A stretch of DNA of 64,000 nt from Apium graveolens (Eukaryota > Streptophyta > Magnoliopsida > Apiales > Apiaceae), in contig NC_133653.1 of assembly GCF_009905375.1 (NCBI RefSeq), positions 95,344,609 through 95,408,608 of the forward strand. The letters run 5' to 3'. Below, one piece after another: positions 1 to 11,457 of this stretch. A program made the translations under genes and the position numbers. Numbering within the stretch: position 1 is the stretch's first letter; every line of letters starts with the position of its first letter. The notes under the pieces are model-generated. The model did no database searches and was not told where the DNA came from. It worked only from the letters and a program-made list of their open reading frames with translations.

Positions 1-1170
1 GTACCAAATCCCAACTAATTTAACTTACAACTGATAATGAAATTATTCTTACAATCTTATTATCTCACTACTATATGAAGCTTCTGCTAGCTCGATCCAA
101 CTCAAACTGGAATCCTAGTTCGCACTTTGGACTGAGGAACTTCACTATCATCCATATCCTTTTTAACTGTAAAATATATAAAAAGATTCGCAAGAGTGAG
201 CTAACTAGCTCACCAAGTCACAATAACAATAATAGAGGCTAAACAATGATCAAACGAGATGATTCAAAGGAATCAAGTTTCTTCTTAAACAATCAATAGA
301 ATTGGATATTCATTTTAAGTTTTTTTTTTTAAAAAGCAAGGTTAGGCTACTGATCAGTCACGCACTAACCCCGAGCAAAGCTCACAGCACTGCTCTAACT
401 ACTGGATCCAAGGCACACATTGGCCTAACTTGACCATTGATATGGTCTGACCATGAATCTGGTCCACATAAAGAAAACTATCCAATTCTAAAGCAGTTCA
501 ATATGATAAACAATATAATTCAATAAAACCGGATCATAATCAATAACAATAAAACATTTGTATAAGAGCGCACTTAAAATAAATCCAGAAAATCCCGAAA
601 ATAATCTTAAAATGTTAGAAATATCCCGAAGTAAATAAAAACGTAAATTTCAAAATTTTAAATAATTTCTGAAACGCAATTTATACCCGATTTTAGCAAT
701 TAAATGAATCGACGCGCGGGTGGAATTAATCCCCAAAAATTCCAAAATAATTTTAAAATTCTCGAAATATTCCAAACATAAATAAATATGTGTTTCATAA
801 TTTTTGAAGAATTTCAGAATTAACTATGTATTTTACAAATAAAAGTAATCAGAAAATCATTTAAAGATAAATATTCAATAAAATATTGATTTCTCAATTT
901 TATAAAATCCTAAAAATAATTATTGTAATTATAAAATCATAAACAAAATTTAAGAAACATTTCCAATATTTATGCAAATAAATTTGCACTAAATCCACTT
1001 TTAAAAGTGAAAACAATTCAATACGATCCCATAATTAATCGCGCGGACAACCCGGCACACCATAAATCACATATGGATAATAATCAGACAACACATAGCG
1101 GTCAAAACCAACACGCATATTTTATTTATTTAATAATTTTCATAATTACATAATTAAATAATTCAAAAAT
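1..1170. other. A+T-rich non-coding DNA, probable LTR-type remnant
   Basis: No coding frame or family motif can be supported here. The stretch is rich in A/T runs (for example 560-1010), with one GC-richer patch near 350-480. Its composition resembles the inside of the long gypsy LTR at 44138-47886, but I could not align the two convincingly. The recognisable gag sequence of the Tat element begins near 1190, so a breakpoint lies at roughly 1150-1190. Calling it an LTR remnant is inference. Confidence 0.4.
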
Positions 1171-1189
1171 ACACGAGTCATACAGAGTG

Positions 1190-1990
1190 CACGAGAAGAG
1201 CTCAGCATCTCTCATGGGTATAGTCCAAGGAGCAAAGGAGTCCTTGAGAGAGTATTTGAATCGATTTATGAAGGAGGATTTGAAGGTCCCTGATCTTGAT
1301 GATAAAGTAGCTATGATAGCCCTATAGCAGGGGACTAAAGATGAGTTCTTTAAGATGTCCTTGGCTAAGCGCCCTCCCGAAAGCATGCTGTAGCTCCAGG
1401 AAAGAGCTGGGAAATATATTAAGGTGGAGGAAAGTATGAAGAAGATAGATGTGAGTAACGAACCTACATGGAACAAGAACCGGAAGACGGATTAGGAGTA
1501 TAATGCCAAGGACAAGTATCCATGAATTGGCAAAAACTCTGACTCCTCTTCTTCTAAGAAGAATCAGCAACCAAGGTTCGCTGAATATGCAAGGTTGAAT
1601 GCTCCACGGAGCCAAATCCTTATAGAAATTGAGAAGGATAAGGACTTCAAATGGCCGAAGCCACTAAGGGGAGACCCCGATAAAAGAGACAAGAGTCGGT
1701 ACTGTAGGTTTCATAAGGATGTCGGTCATGATACTGATGATTGTAGGAAACTTAGGGATGAGATTGAGTATCTAATCCGAAGGGGAAAGTTTGGACGTTT
1801 CACCAAGGGTGAGGAGGCCGGAGGCCAAAAGAGAGATAATGATGGAAGAGATGACGATCGACGGGGTAACGACAGAGATCGCAACCCACAGCCCCGAGGG
1901 CCAGTAATCAATATGATCTCAGGAGGACCTATAGCAGCTGATACTACAAGGAACTCCCGAAAGGCTTATGCAAGAGAAGTGATGAGCATA
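1190..1990 (+). pseudogene. gag: G1 gag (capsid/nucleocapsid), truncated and broken
   Basis: One forward frame reads as gypsy Gag from about 1190. A retrotransposon-gag segment (SLMGIVQGAKESLREYLNRF, then VPDLDDKVAMIAL) is followed from 1595 by a Cys/His segment with the pattern C-R-F-H..H..D-D-C (about 1700-1735) and a charged Arg/Asp-rich stretch, as expected for a nucleocapsid region. Stops at 1325-1327, 1391-1393 and 1493-1495 interrupt it, and each is a TAG one transition from CAG. The N-terminal part is absent because the element is truncated near 1170. In an intact element this protein would package the RNA in cytoplasmic particles. Homology is clear; function is lost. Confidence 0.75.
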
Positions 1991-2589
1991 GTTGGGGAGT
2001 CGTCTAAGCTTTCTAAGTCAGAGATGACGCTTGAATTTGGTGACCCAGACCTTGAAGGTTTCAAATTTCCTCAGGATGATCCTTTGGTTATCACTCCGAT
2101 AATTGGAAATTGTCTTGTTATGAGGGTCCTAGTGGACAATGGAGCTGTCGTGGACATTCTGTTCTATGATACATTCATAAGGATGGGCTACAATAGTTCT
2201 CAGCTATCTCCGTCCGACGCACCCATCTACGGGTTTAACCATGTGGAATGAAAAGTCGAAGGAGCAATACAACTTCCCGTAACTATCGGGGAAGAGCCCA
2301 GGGAGACCACGTAGATGTTGAACTTTCAGGTTGTCAAGGTAGCCTCTACTTACAATTCTACCATCGGTAGAACAGGGATCCATGCTTTTAAAGTTGTGCC
2401 CTCAACCTACCACATGGTATTGAAGTTCCCAACTAGAAATGGTGCTGGAGGAGCAAGGGGAGATCAGAAGATGGCCCGCAGTTGCTATGTTGTTGCACTT
2501 AGGCCCGATGGAATAGGGGGCAGGTCCTCCCCATAGAAGACATGGATGTCTGAGAAAATGATGAACTGCGAGGAAAGCCAGCCGAGGAC
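1991..2589 (+). pseudogene. G1 aspartic protease region, frameshifted
   Basis: The same frame continues from gag into a retropepsin-like domain. The active-site segment VDNGAVVDILF lies at about 2131-2163, preceded by the usual hydrophobic strand (LVITPIIGNCLVMRVLVDNG). The family active site is D-(S/T/N)-G, so DNG is acceptable. The frame hits TGA at 2249-2251 and another stop near 2312, and it shifts near 2520 before the RT linker. The protease would release Gag, RT and integrase from the polyprotein. This copy cannot make a continuous product. Confidence 0.65.
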
Positions 2590-4078
2590 TTGGTCCCAAT
2601 TCCTTTAGACCCCTTAGACCCGGAAAAGGTCACGTACATGGGGGCATCTCTGGATAAGCCCTTGAAGGTTCGAATGACAACTTTCCTCCAGGAAAACAAT
2701 GATGTATTTGCTTGGACAGCAGCTGATATGCCCGGGATTGACCCAAACCTTATAACTCATAGGTTGAACGTTGATCCAACTCGGAAGGCTGTGAAGTAAA
2801 AGAAGAGAACCTACGCCCCTGATAGGCTGGAAGCCATTAAGCAGGAGGTCGAGAAACTTATAGAAGCTGTATTTATTAAGGAAGTGCAATTCCCTGAATG
2901 GTTGACTAATCCTGTAATGGTCAAGAAGGCCAATGGAAAGTGGAGGATGTGCATTGACTTCACTGATTTGAATGATGCTTGTCCCAAAGACTGTTACCCC
3001 TACCAAGGATTGATACCCTGATCAATGACACTTGCTGGACATGAGATGCTAAGCTTCATGGATGGCTTCAGTGGTGATAATCAAATCAGAATGCATAAGG
3101 ATGACACCCCTAAGGTATCTTTCATAATCGACTTTGGTGTATTTTGTTATCTTGTTATGGCTTTTGGACTTAAGAATGCAGGAGCTACTTACCAAAGACT
3201 GGTAAACAAGATATTTACCCATCTAATTGGGAAGACCATGGAGGTCTATATCAATGACATGTTAGTAAAAAGCCTAAATAAGGACGATCATATTAGTCAC
3301 CTCAGAGAGGCATTTGAAGTGCTAAGGCACCACAAGATGATGTTAAACCCCGCCAAGTGTGCTTTTGGGGTTGGGTCTGGAAAATTCTTGGGTCATATGG
3401 TCTCTAAGAGGGGGATAGAGGACAATCCCGACAAGATCAAAGACATCCTAGACATGGAGCCACCATGCTCCATCAAGGACGTTCAGAAGCTGACAGGGAG
3501 AATCGTAACTTTAGGGAGGTTCATCTCCAAGTCTGGAGACAAATGCCTGCCCTTTTTCAAAACCCTTAAGAAGGTGAAGGACTTTGAATGGACAACTGAG
3601 AGCCAAGAAGCCTTTGAAAAACTGAAGAAGTACATGACCGAAGCCCCGTTGTTGGCTAAACCAAGTCTGGAGGACATTCTTTACTTGTACCTCGCGGTAT
3701 CTGAACAAGCCGTGAGTGTAGTCCTCGTGAAGGAAGAGCAGAAGCTCCAGAAGCCTATATACTATGTGAGCAAGGTGCTCCACGGAGCAGAGTTGAATTA
3801 CTCCACCATGGAGAAGTTTGCACTTGCTCTCATTACAGCCTCGAGAAATTTTAAGACCATACTTCTAGGCTCACAAGATCGAAGTCCTGATGGACCAACC
3901 CTTGAGGAATATTCTTCATAGACCAAAGGCCAGTGGAAGGCTCATCAAGTGGGCAGTTGAGTTAGGAGAGTTTGATATCAAGTATAAGCCTCGAACGACC
4001 ACCAAGGCTCAGGCTTTAGCAGACTTCGTGGTCGAATGCACCATCAACGACCAAGAAGTCGGGGGCAGGAGACAGTAA
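2590..4078 (+). pseudogene. pol: G1 reverse transcriptase and first RNase H, catalytically damaged
   Basis: RT fingers and palm can be followed from 2590: VFAWTAADMPGID, then KKANGKWRMCIDFTDLNDACPKD, MAFGLKNAGATYQRLVNKIF and the polymerase box VYINDMLVKS near 3243-3272. In this family the box normally carries two adjacent aspartates; here the first is Asn (codon AAT), so polymerase activity would be lost. The RNase H domain begins near 3580 (EWTTESQEAFEKLK) and contains PIYYVSKVLHGAELNYSTMEK. Defects are a TAA at 2797-2799, paired indels around 3000-3030, and a frameshift near 3865-3900 after which the frame resumes through ALADFVVE. The domain order fits gypsy pol. Confidence 0.8.
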
Positions 4079-4768
4079 CCCCAGAAGAAGGAGAGAAGGA
4101 GAAGGATGAAGAAACAACCGTAAAAGAGTATTGGGTTCTCCATTTTAACGGAGCGTCCAAAACAAAATATAGTGGTGCAGGCCTAGTCTTGGAAAGCCTT
4201 GATGGGTTTATGATTGAGTATGCTTTGAAGTTGGACTTCCCGATTATGAACAACGAAGCAGAATATGAAGCATTGATAGCTGGCTTAGGCTTGGCTAGAG
4301 CCGTGAGGGCCAAAAACCTGAAGGTCTACGGAGACTCAAGACTTGTAGTTGCTCAAGTTAATGGAGAATTTGAGGCCAAGGATGATACTATGGCCAAGTA
4401 CCTGAGAGTCGTAAAGGGAATACTGACTCAATTCGATGAATGGTACTCTGAACATGTTCCGAGAGAGGAGAACATTACGGCGGATGCCTTGTCTCAGTTC
4501 GCCTCGTCTGAAATCGAGAATTATCCGAGAAGTATTTACTTCCAGGTCTTGAAGACCCCTACTATTCATGTCATAAATCTGATAGCACCGGTTGGTGTGG
4601 CAAATTATTGGATAGGTCCGATCAAGACCCACTTAGAAACTGGGTGGCTCCCCGATGATGCCCAGGAGGCACGCAAGCTGTTGGTTAGAGCGTTAAGATA
4701 CTCGCTGATTGAAGGCCTTCTTTACAAAATGGCCTTTGTTATTCCATACATGAAATGCCTGAGACCTC
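4079..4768 (+). pseudogene. G1 second (archaeal-type) RNase H and linker to integrase
   Basis: A second RNase H-like domain follows the first: YWVLHFNGASKTKYSGAGLVLES, then NNEAEYEALIAGLGLAR, KVYGDSRLVVAQVNGEFEAKDD and NITADALSQFAS. The extra domain is a hallmark of the Tat lineage and is believed to replace or assist the retroviral RNase H in removing the RNA template. The first catalytic position, usually Asp in a DGAS/DGSS box, is Asn here (FNGAS). The linker towards integrase (DDAQEARKLLVRALRYSLIEGLLYKM) is cut at 4768 by the C1 copia insertion and resumes at 15839. Confidence 0.75.
4764..4768. repeat. Target-site duplication ACCTC, left copy (C1 into G1)
   Basis: The five bases before the C1 5' LTR are ACCTC, and the same five follow its 3' LTR at 15834-15838. 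Removing C1 and one copy restores the G1 reading frame, which confirms the insertion point exactly. Confidence 0.93.
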
Positions 4769-5927
4769 TGAAAGGCATATGTCATAGCCTATTTTTTATT
4801 CAAGGATTTAACTCAACTCAAATAAGAATGTAACAAGTAAATAGTGGATCTACCGTCAAAGATATCTTGTCAGGGTATCGAATAATTACAGGGATTTAAT
4901 CTGAAGAAAATCAAGTTATCAAAGTCAAGACATGAAGAAATGTCACGGAAGTTAGTCACTCATGAACCAGAAAGTACATCGAGTGTCAACAATGAAGTGG
5001 TGGAATTGATTCATATTTTTCATTGATTTTCAGAAGATTTTCAGAAGAATGATTGTTGTTCAAGAGTAGTATTAATTCTCTATTAATTAATTAAGTCGTA
5101 TAATTTAATTAAGAAAATAAATTATATCTACAAAGATTAATTTATTTATTAATTGAATTAATTGATTAGTTAATTCTGAATTAATATTATGAATTTTCAG
5201 AATTGATTTTGAACTTATATTCAATATTAATTCAGCATGACAATCAATTGAATTAGTTTGACAATCAATTGTCATACCGAAAGTCATGCTAGTTCAAATG
5301 GATTGTTATACCGAAAGTTCTATCAGCTATGGGATTGTCTTTCTTGTACAAGTGATTGTCTCACCGATTGTCTTGCTAGTTCAATCAGATTGTCTCACTG
5401 AAAGTCATGCCAATTCTCAGATTGTCTTGCCAGTTCAATTCAGTTATGTTGATTGAATTATAAAAGACAAGGAACAGCAGATCATTAAAGACATACAACT
5501 ACTCAAGAACAAAAAGAAACATAGCAGCCGCAGAAGCTTTTACTAAACATTTCATCTCTCAACTGCAAATTCAAGATCATTAATTTCTAGCGATTAAAGT
5601 TAAATCTAAACCACTAGAAATCATTCTCTTGTTCTTGTGTAACTATATAGCGGATCAAAATCCCTAAAACTTAATCTCAAATTGCTTCTAGCATTTGATC
5701 TTTTTATTGCAAAAATAGAAAAAGTTCATGTCGAATTTAATCGAGATTTGTGATATTTTATTTGAGATTAATCCCTTGTAAACGATACCGTTGTTGTAAC
5801 ACCTTTCAAGTTTAATAATAGTTTTATTTAACTTGAATTTTGTTTCACTTTTTATTCCGCATTAAATTCAGTTAAACGGTAAAGTTTGTATTCAACCCCC
5901 CTTCTACAAACATATTGGGACCTAACA
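4769..5927 (+). repeat. C1 5' LTR with a 150-bp internal deletion
   Basis: TG...CA LTR of 1159 bp, against 1310 bp for the 3' copy. The difference is one block missing near 4859, corresponding to about 14617-14770 of the 3' LTR. A likely TATA box (TATAAAAG) is at 5459-5466. Just upstream, 5235-5430 holds repeated GATTGTC/GACAATC words, probably U3 control sequence. A C-run before the 3' end is shorter here than in the 3' LTR. Confidence 0.9.
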
Positions 5928-5929
5928 AT

Positions 5930-5941
5930 TGGTATCAGAGC
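5930..5941 (+). other. C1 primer binding site (tRNA-iMet)
   Basis: TGGTATCAGAGC starts two bases after the 5' LTR end and is the standard plant copia site complementary to the 3' end of initiator tRNA-Met. Confidence 0.93.
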
Positions 5942-6023
5942 CTTCTGATTAACGAACAAATCAAGATCCTAGACTTTTGTGATTTTTCAACTCATTGAAT
6001 TTTTATTTCTTCAAAAATTCATA

Positions 6024-6750
6024 ATGACTTCACAAAAAGTTGGAACCGTTAAAATTCCACTGTTCGATAAAGTAAATTATATTATGTGGAAGAAGAAGAT
6101 GCTCTTGTTTTTACAAGTTGCAAATCCCAAATATATGGACGTGTTAAAGAAGGGTCCAAAAATTCCGATGGTTATTGAACCAGAGGTTATAGAAGATAAT
6201 ATTGTAATTACCAAAGCTAGAACCTATGCAAAAGAGCCTGAGGATTTTACTCCTTCTGAAAAGGAAGAAGCCTCCTTGGATGCCAGCCTTCAATTAATTT
6301 TAGTTGATTCCCTTGATCCCTTGATGAACAGACATGAAATGAACTGTAAAAATTCCAAACACATCTAGGAAACTATTGAGGTGATTGATGAAGGCACAGA
6401 GGAAGTTAGGGAGAACAAGTTAGAGATCCTAACCTCTGAGTATGAACATTTTAAATCCAATCCAGGAGAAGGAATTACTGAAGTGTTCGAGAGGTACAAT
6501 GCATTGATCAACAACCTGAACATAAATGGAAAATATTATTCAATCAGGGAGGTCAACAAAAAGTTCCTTTTAACACTGCCAACTCATCTTGAACATAGAA
6601 TCACTGCCTTAAGAGAAGCGAGAGATCTGAGTGAGATTTCTTTGGAAAAGCTCTATGGTGTGTTAAAAACCTATGAGTTGGAGCAGATTCAGCAGAAGGA
6701 AGTCTATGGGAAAGGTAGAGTGGTCAGCACGTCTACTGCTCTAGTAGCTG

Positions 6751-6795
<45 letters not shown>

Positions 6796-7136
6796 CTCAA
6801 CAGTCAGAGAGAATGGTACAGTCATCCAAGGCTGAGGAAAATGTGATAGTAGCAGAATATGATCCTCCTACTACAAATCAATTCGGTGATGATTTTTACT
6901 CCTTGGAAGAGCTGGAGCAATTGGAAGATGAGTCAATGGCCCTGATTGTCAAGAGATTCTCCAATGTCAGATTCAAGAGGAATCCCAAGTTCAAGTACAA
7001 GTCCAACTACAATAGATTCCAGAAAGGTGGATCTTCATCCTCTAACACCAGCAGTGGTGGATACAAAATAGGGATGGTTGATCGGAGCACCATTCGATAC
7101 TTTAACTGTAATGAGTTGGGACACTTTTTCATATAA
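6024..7136 (+). pseudogene. gag: C1 gag, broken
   Basis: The likely start is the ATG at 6024 (MTSQKVGTVKIPLF), because an upstream in-frame ATG at 5979 only adds a hydrophobic tail unlike the related elements here. The copia Gag core follows (VNYIMWKKKMLLFLQ; EEVRENKLEILTSEYEHF; SLEKLYGVLKTYELEQ). A TAG at 6366-6368 interrupts it. A polyglutamine run from a CAA repeat lies near residue 245. The zinc knuckle near 7100 has Tyr in place of the first Cys (YFNCNELGHF), and the frame then ends prematurely, with downstream gag sequence apparently deleted. It would have been the capsid/nucleocapsid protein. Confidence 0.8.
6751..6794 (+). repeat. (CAA)n microsatellite in C1 gag
   Basis: About fourteen CAA/ACA triplets in a row, translated as polyglutamine. 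Probably slippage after insertion, since the gag genes of C2 and C3 lack it. Confidence 0.9.
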
Positions 7137-8206
7137 CTGATAGTCAAGATGAAGAAGTTGGGAATCTTGCTCTTATGACTATTGATGGAAATACTTCATC
7201 GTCAAGAAAAGAGGTAAACTTCACTAATGCTGAATTAGTTTATCATCTAGGAGGTTCCTTAGATTGTGCTCATCGTGATAATGAATGTTAATTCAACAGA
7301 TCAAAGACCTTGAGAAAGAGGTCAATAAATTAAAACTTGTGCACATTAATCAAGACAAATTAAAAAGAACAAGTATCTTTTCTAGAGAATAGAGTTAACT
7401 GTTATAGACAACTCGAAACTATTCTCAAAGACAAGATCACCGGTCTTGAGACTAAGGTTAAAGCTTACTTTAATTCTTGTTCGAAGGCTAAAGATTTCTA
7501 CAATAACCAAGCTGTTAATTAAACATCTGGAATAGGTTTTGATTACAATGGTGTTATTGGAAAATTAGGCATTAAATCCCCTCCTCATGTATGTGCTAAA
7601 GAGAGGGAAGTGCCACATGTGCTTAAGGGTGTTGATAAACCCCTCTATAAAAAATCAATTATTGAACCATTTGATGAGACTTCCTTTATTATTCAAGAAG
7701 AAATACGTGTTGAAGATCTTGCTAATGAGAAGGTTGTTTCCAAGCCAACTGTGTCGAAAGTTCCAGTCAAAGTTGTGAAAGCAAATGAGACTAACTCAGA
7801 CACACATAAGTTAGATAACAAAAATGCCATGTATATCATGCATAATTTTCCTGTTGTTAATCCCTCTCATAAAGTATGTGGTGTTCCTAATTGTATGTCT
7901 TGTGCTTTTAATTTGATGTATGCTTATTTTAATGGTAAGCATGCTTCTAGTGATAAGACTACTCCTCGACAGCATGTGAATAATAGGAAGCATGATAGGT
8001 CTAAGACTGCTAGTCCTCCTAAGGCTAGAAAGGAGACATTTGTGCCTAAGCCTAAACAGAAATATGTTAAGGCTGTTTACAAGGTCAAATGTCCAGTCGT
8101 TGAAAAAGTTGAGAACATAAAAGTTAAGAATGTTGTTTTGCCTGATAAAGGCCAATTCTACAAGTATGCCGGACCCAACCAAGTTTGGGTTCCGAAAAAG
8201 GTCTAA
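7137..8206 (+). pseudogene. C1 gag C-terminal / gag-pol linker, broken
   Basis: From about 7137 to 7600 the frame is scrambled but acidic and coiled-coil-like peptides remain (DEEVGNLALMTIDG). From 7610 to 8206 one frame is open for 198 codons: Lys-rich, with a Cys-rich patch (VCGVPNCMSCAFNLMYAYFNGKHASSD) and a basic C-terminus ending QVWVPKKV before TAA/TAG-type stops. The W-V-P-K ending is shared with C2 (ETWVPKSN at about 36990) just before protease. The protease frame that follows is +1 relative to this one. Role unknown, probably nucleic-acid binding; it belongs to the Gag-Pol precursor. Confidence 0.65.
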
Positions 8207-8219
8207 TCCATTTGTATTA

Positions 8220-11200
8220 CAGGGCATTAAACAGGTGGAACCGGTAGTGCGGATTCTTGACAGCGGATCGTCAAGATATATGATCGGAGATAGAGCCCTG
8301 CTATCAAATGTGGTTGAGAAAGCTGGCCCAGTGGTTACCTTTGGAGATAATAACAAAGGTTTAACTAAGGGATATGGCTGTTTGCAAGCTAGAAATGTTA
8401 TCATTAAAAATGTGTATATTGTGCAAGGACTTGAACACAATCTGCTTAGTATCAGTCAGTTATGTGATAAGGGCTACTATGTTTTATTGGACAAGCTGAA
8501 GTGTCAGATCCTACATAAGAAAAGTGAAAACCCCTCATTGATGGGAATCCGGAAAGGAAATCTGTTCGTAGCTGACATGAACTCTGGAAGCAGTCCTGAA
8601 GTCAATTGTTTCTATGCAAAGGCATCGTCAAATGAGAGTTGGCTATGGCACAAGAGACTTTCCCATCTCAATTTCAAAACAATGAATTCTCTTGTCAAGA
8701 GAGAATTGGTCAGAGGTCTGCCTCAACTGGAATTCTCCCCAGAAGGACTATGTTAGGCATGCCAGAAAGGAAAGTCAAAGAAAGCAAGTCACAAAGGCAC
8801 TGACACATCCTCCATAACTGGTGTTCTTCAGTTATTGCACATGGATTTATTTGGACCAGTTAATATTCTTTCGATGTCAAGGAAGTGTTACTGTCTCGTG
8901 ATAGTTGATGACGATTCCAAGTATATGTGGGTTTTATTCCTTCACTATAAGGATGAAACTCCACAAGCTGTGATTGATCATATCAAGTTGATCGAGTTAG
9001 ATTCTAATGTCCCTGTTAGAGCGATAAGGTCAGATAATGGAACAGAATTCAAGAATTCACTTCTCAATGGATTATGTACAAACAAAAGGATTACCAGACA
9101 ATATTCAGCTCCTAGAACCCCTCAGCAGAATGGACTGGTAGAAAGGAAGAATCGTACGTTGATTGAAGCTACAAGAACTATGTTAAGTGAATCAGGTCTT
9201 CCAATGTATTTTTGAGCTGAAGCTGTCAATATTGCATATTATACTCAGAATCGAACTCTAATCAACAAGGACTTTATGAAGACTCCTTATGAGATTATGA
9301 ATAAACAGAAACCTTCTATCAAATAATTTCATGTATTTGGTGCCAGATGCTTCGTGCTCAAGCATGGAGATGATCGTCGTGGCAAGTTCGAGGCAAAGGC
9401 ATATGAGGGTATTTTTGTTGGTTATGGAAGAAGATCATACAGGGTGTATATCATTGATTAATATAGAGTAACTGAAAGTGTCAATGTTACATTTGATGAC
9501 ACTACACTCCCAAGTATCCAAACTAAAGATCCTTCTGAGAAACTGAAGTTTGATGATATATCAGATTCGAAATCAGATAATGATCAAGATCCTGAGGTTG
9601 CTGCTGGTGAAGAACCTGTTAATAATGATGATACTCAAGGTAATGGTGATGGAAATATTGGCAACAATGGAGATACCACTGCTACTGACGGAGAATCATC
9701 AAGTCAACTTGGCAACAACTCAGGGAAAGATGTTGAAGGATCAACTAGTACGACACAACATCCCAATGTATTTCAAGGCGAATCATCAAGATCAAATCTT
9801 CCAAGACAGACAGTCTGGAATAAAGCTCATCATTTTGAGTTGATTATTGGTGATCCAGATGTTGGAGTCAGAACTAGATGTTCTACTCAAAATGAATGTC
9901 TATTCTCAGGATTTCTTTCTGAGATGGAACCTAAGAAGATTGAGGAAGCACTGACTGATCCAGATTGGGTGATTGATATGCAAGATGAACTCAATCAGTT
10001 TGAACATCAACAAGTCTAGAAACTGGTACCTAGACCTACACACAAGAAACCTGTTGGTACTCGGTGGGTATTCAAGAATAAATTAGATGAAGATGGTGTG
10101 GTTACAAGAAACAAAGCAAGATTGGTAGCTAAAGGGTATTCTCAAGCTGAAGGCATTGATTATGATGAAACCTATGCTCCAGTGGCTAGACTTGAGGCCA
10201 TCAGGATATTTCTGGCATTCGCAGCATTCTCGAACTTTAAAGTTTATCAAATGGACGTCAAGAATGCCTTTCTGAATGGAAAGCTGGATGAAGAGGTATA
10301 TTTAGAGCAACCTCCTGGTTTTGAAGATCCTGATCATTTGGATTTTGTCTACTTTCTTTTCCAGGCTATCTATGGTCTCAAACAGTCTCCAAGAAAATGG
10401 TATGACACTCTTTCTGAATTTCTTATTGAAAATGGTATTAGAGGTGTCATAGACAAAACTCTCTTTTCTAAAAAAACATAAGAATGATACTATATTAGTC
10501 CAAGTCTATGTGGATGATATAATATTTGGGTCTATTAACGATAGTCTCTGTAAGAGATTTGCTAAGTTAATGCACATAAAATTTGAAATGAGCATGATGG
10601 GAGAGCTGAAGTTCTTTCTCGAATTACAAGTAAATCAAAGATTAGATGGAATATTTATTTGTCAATCCAAGTATCTCAAGGAACTCCTCAAAAAGTACAA
10701 TCTAGAGGATTCTGCATCAGCAAGGACTCTGTCATCTACAGTTGTCAAGCTTGGACCATGTGAAAACTCCATTAAGGTAGATGTCACAAGCTACAGAGGT
10801 ATGATTGGCTCATTACTCTATCTTACTGCAAGTAGACCAGATATTATGTATGCTACATGCTTATGTGCAAGGTTCCAAGCGGATCCTAGAGATATTCATC
10901 TCGTTGCTATAAAATGAATCTTGAGATATCATAAGGGAACACCAAATCTAGGTATTTGGTACCCTAAAGAATCTGGTTTTAACCTTGTTGGATATACAGA
11001 TTCAGATTACGTAGGAAGTGTTATTGATAGAAAAAGCACCTCAGGGAGTTGTCAATTCCTAGGTAGTAGGCTAGTCTCATGATACAACAAGAAACAACAA
11101 ATAGTTTCCAACTCAATGGCCGAGGTTGAATCTATTGCTGCTGGAAGCTGCTGTGCTCAGATCTTGTGGATTAGGAACCAGCTACGGGACTATGGCTCTG

Positions 11201-11457
11201 TATTGAAAAAAAATCCTATTCAATGTGACAATACAAGTGCAATAGCCATCACGAACAACCATGTGCAGCACACGAGGACCAAGCACATCGACATCAGGTA
11301 TCATTTTATCAGAGAGCATATCATGAATGGTACTGTTGAACTATTTTCTGTTCCAACAGAAAAACAAATAGCATATATTTTCACTAAATCTCTTGATGAA
11401 TCCACATTTACCAGATTAGTTGGTAAATTGGGTATGTTGAATAGTTTTAGTGATTAA
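8220..11457 (+). pseudogene. pol: C1 pol (protease, integrase, RT, RNase H), broken
   Basis: In copia order: protease with ILDSGSSRYMIGD at about 8258-8296; GAG-pre-integrase with SWLWHKRLSHLNF; integrase core with [22 protein letters not shown] and PQQNGLVERKNR; RT with [39 protein letters not shown] and [10 protein letters not shown]; RNase H with [24 protein letters not shown] and HIDIRYHFIREH. The catalytic YVDD box is intact. In-frame stops occur at 8754, 9213, near 9324, near 9460, near 10017, 10915 and near 11080, and a one-base shift falls near 10480. Length and domain order match full SIRE pol, so only point decay has occurred. Confidence 0.88.

Noticed and set aside
1126..1615. Minus-strand ORFs opposite G1 gag
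   Set aside because: The plus strand carries recognisable Gag peptides; the minus frames are shadows.
5105..5287. Matching 60-codon minus-strand ORFs in both C1 LTRs (5105-5287 and 15005-15187)
   Set aside because: They match because the LTRs are duplicates; composition is A/T-driven and no domain is present.
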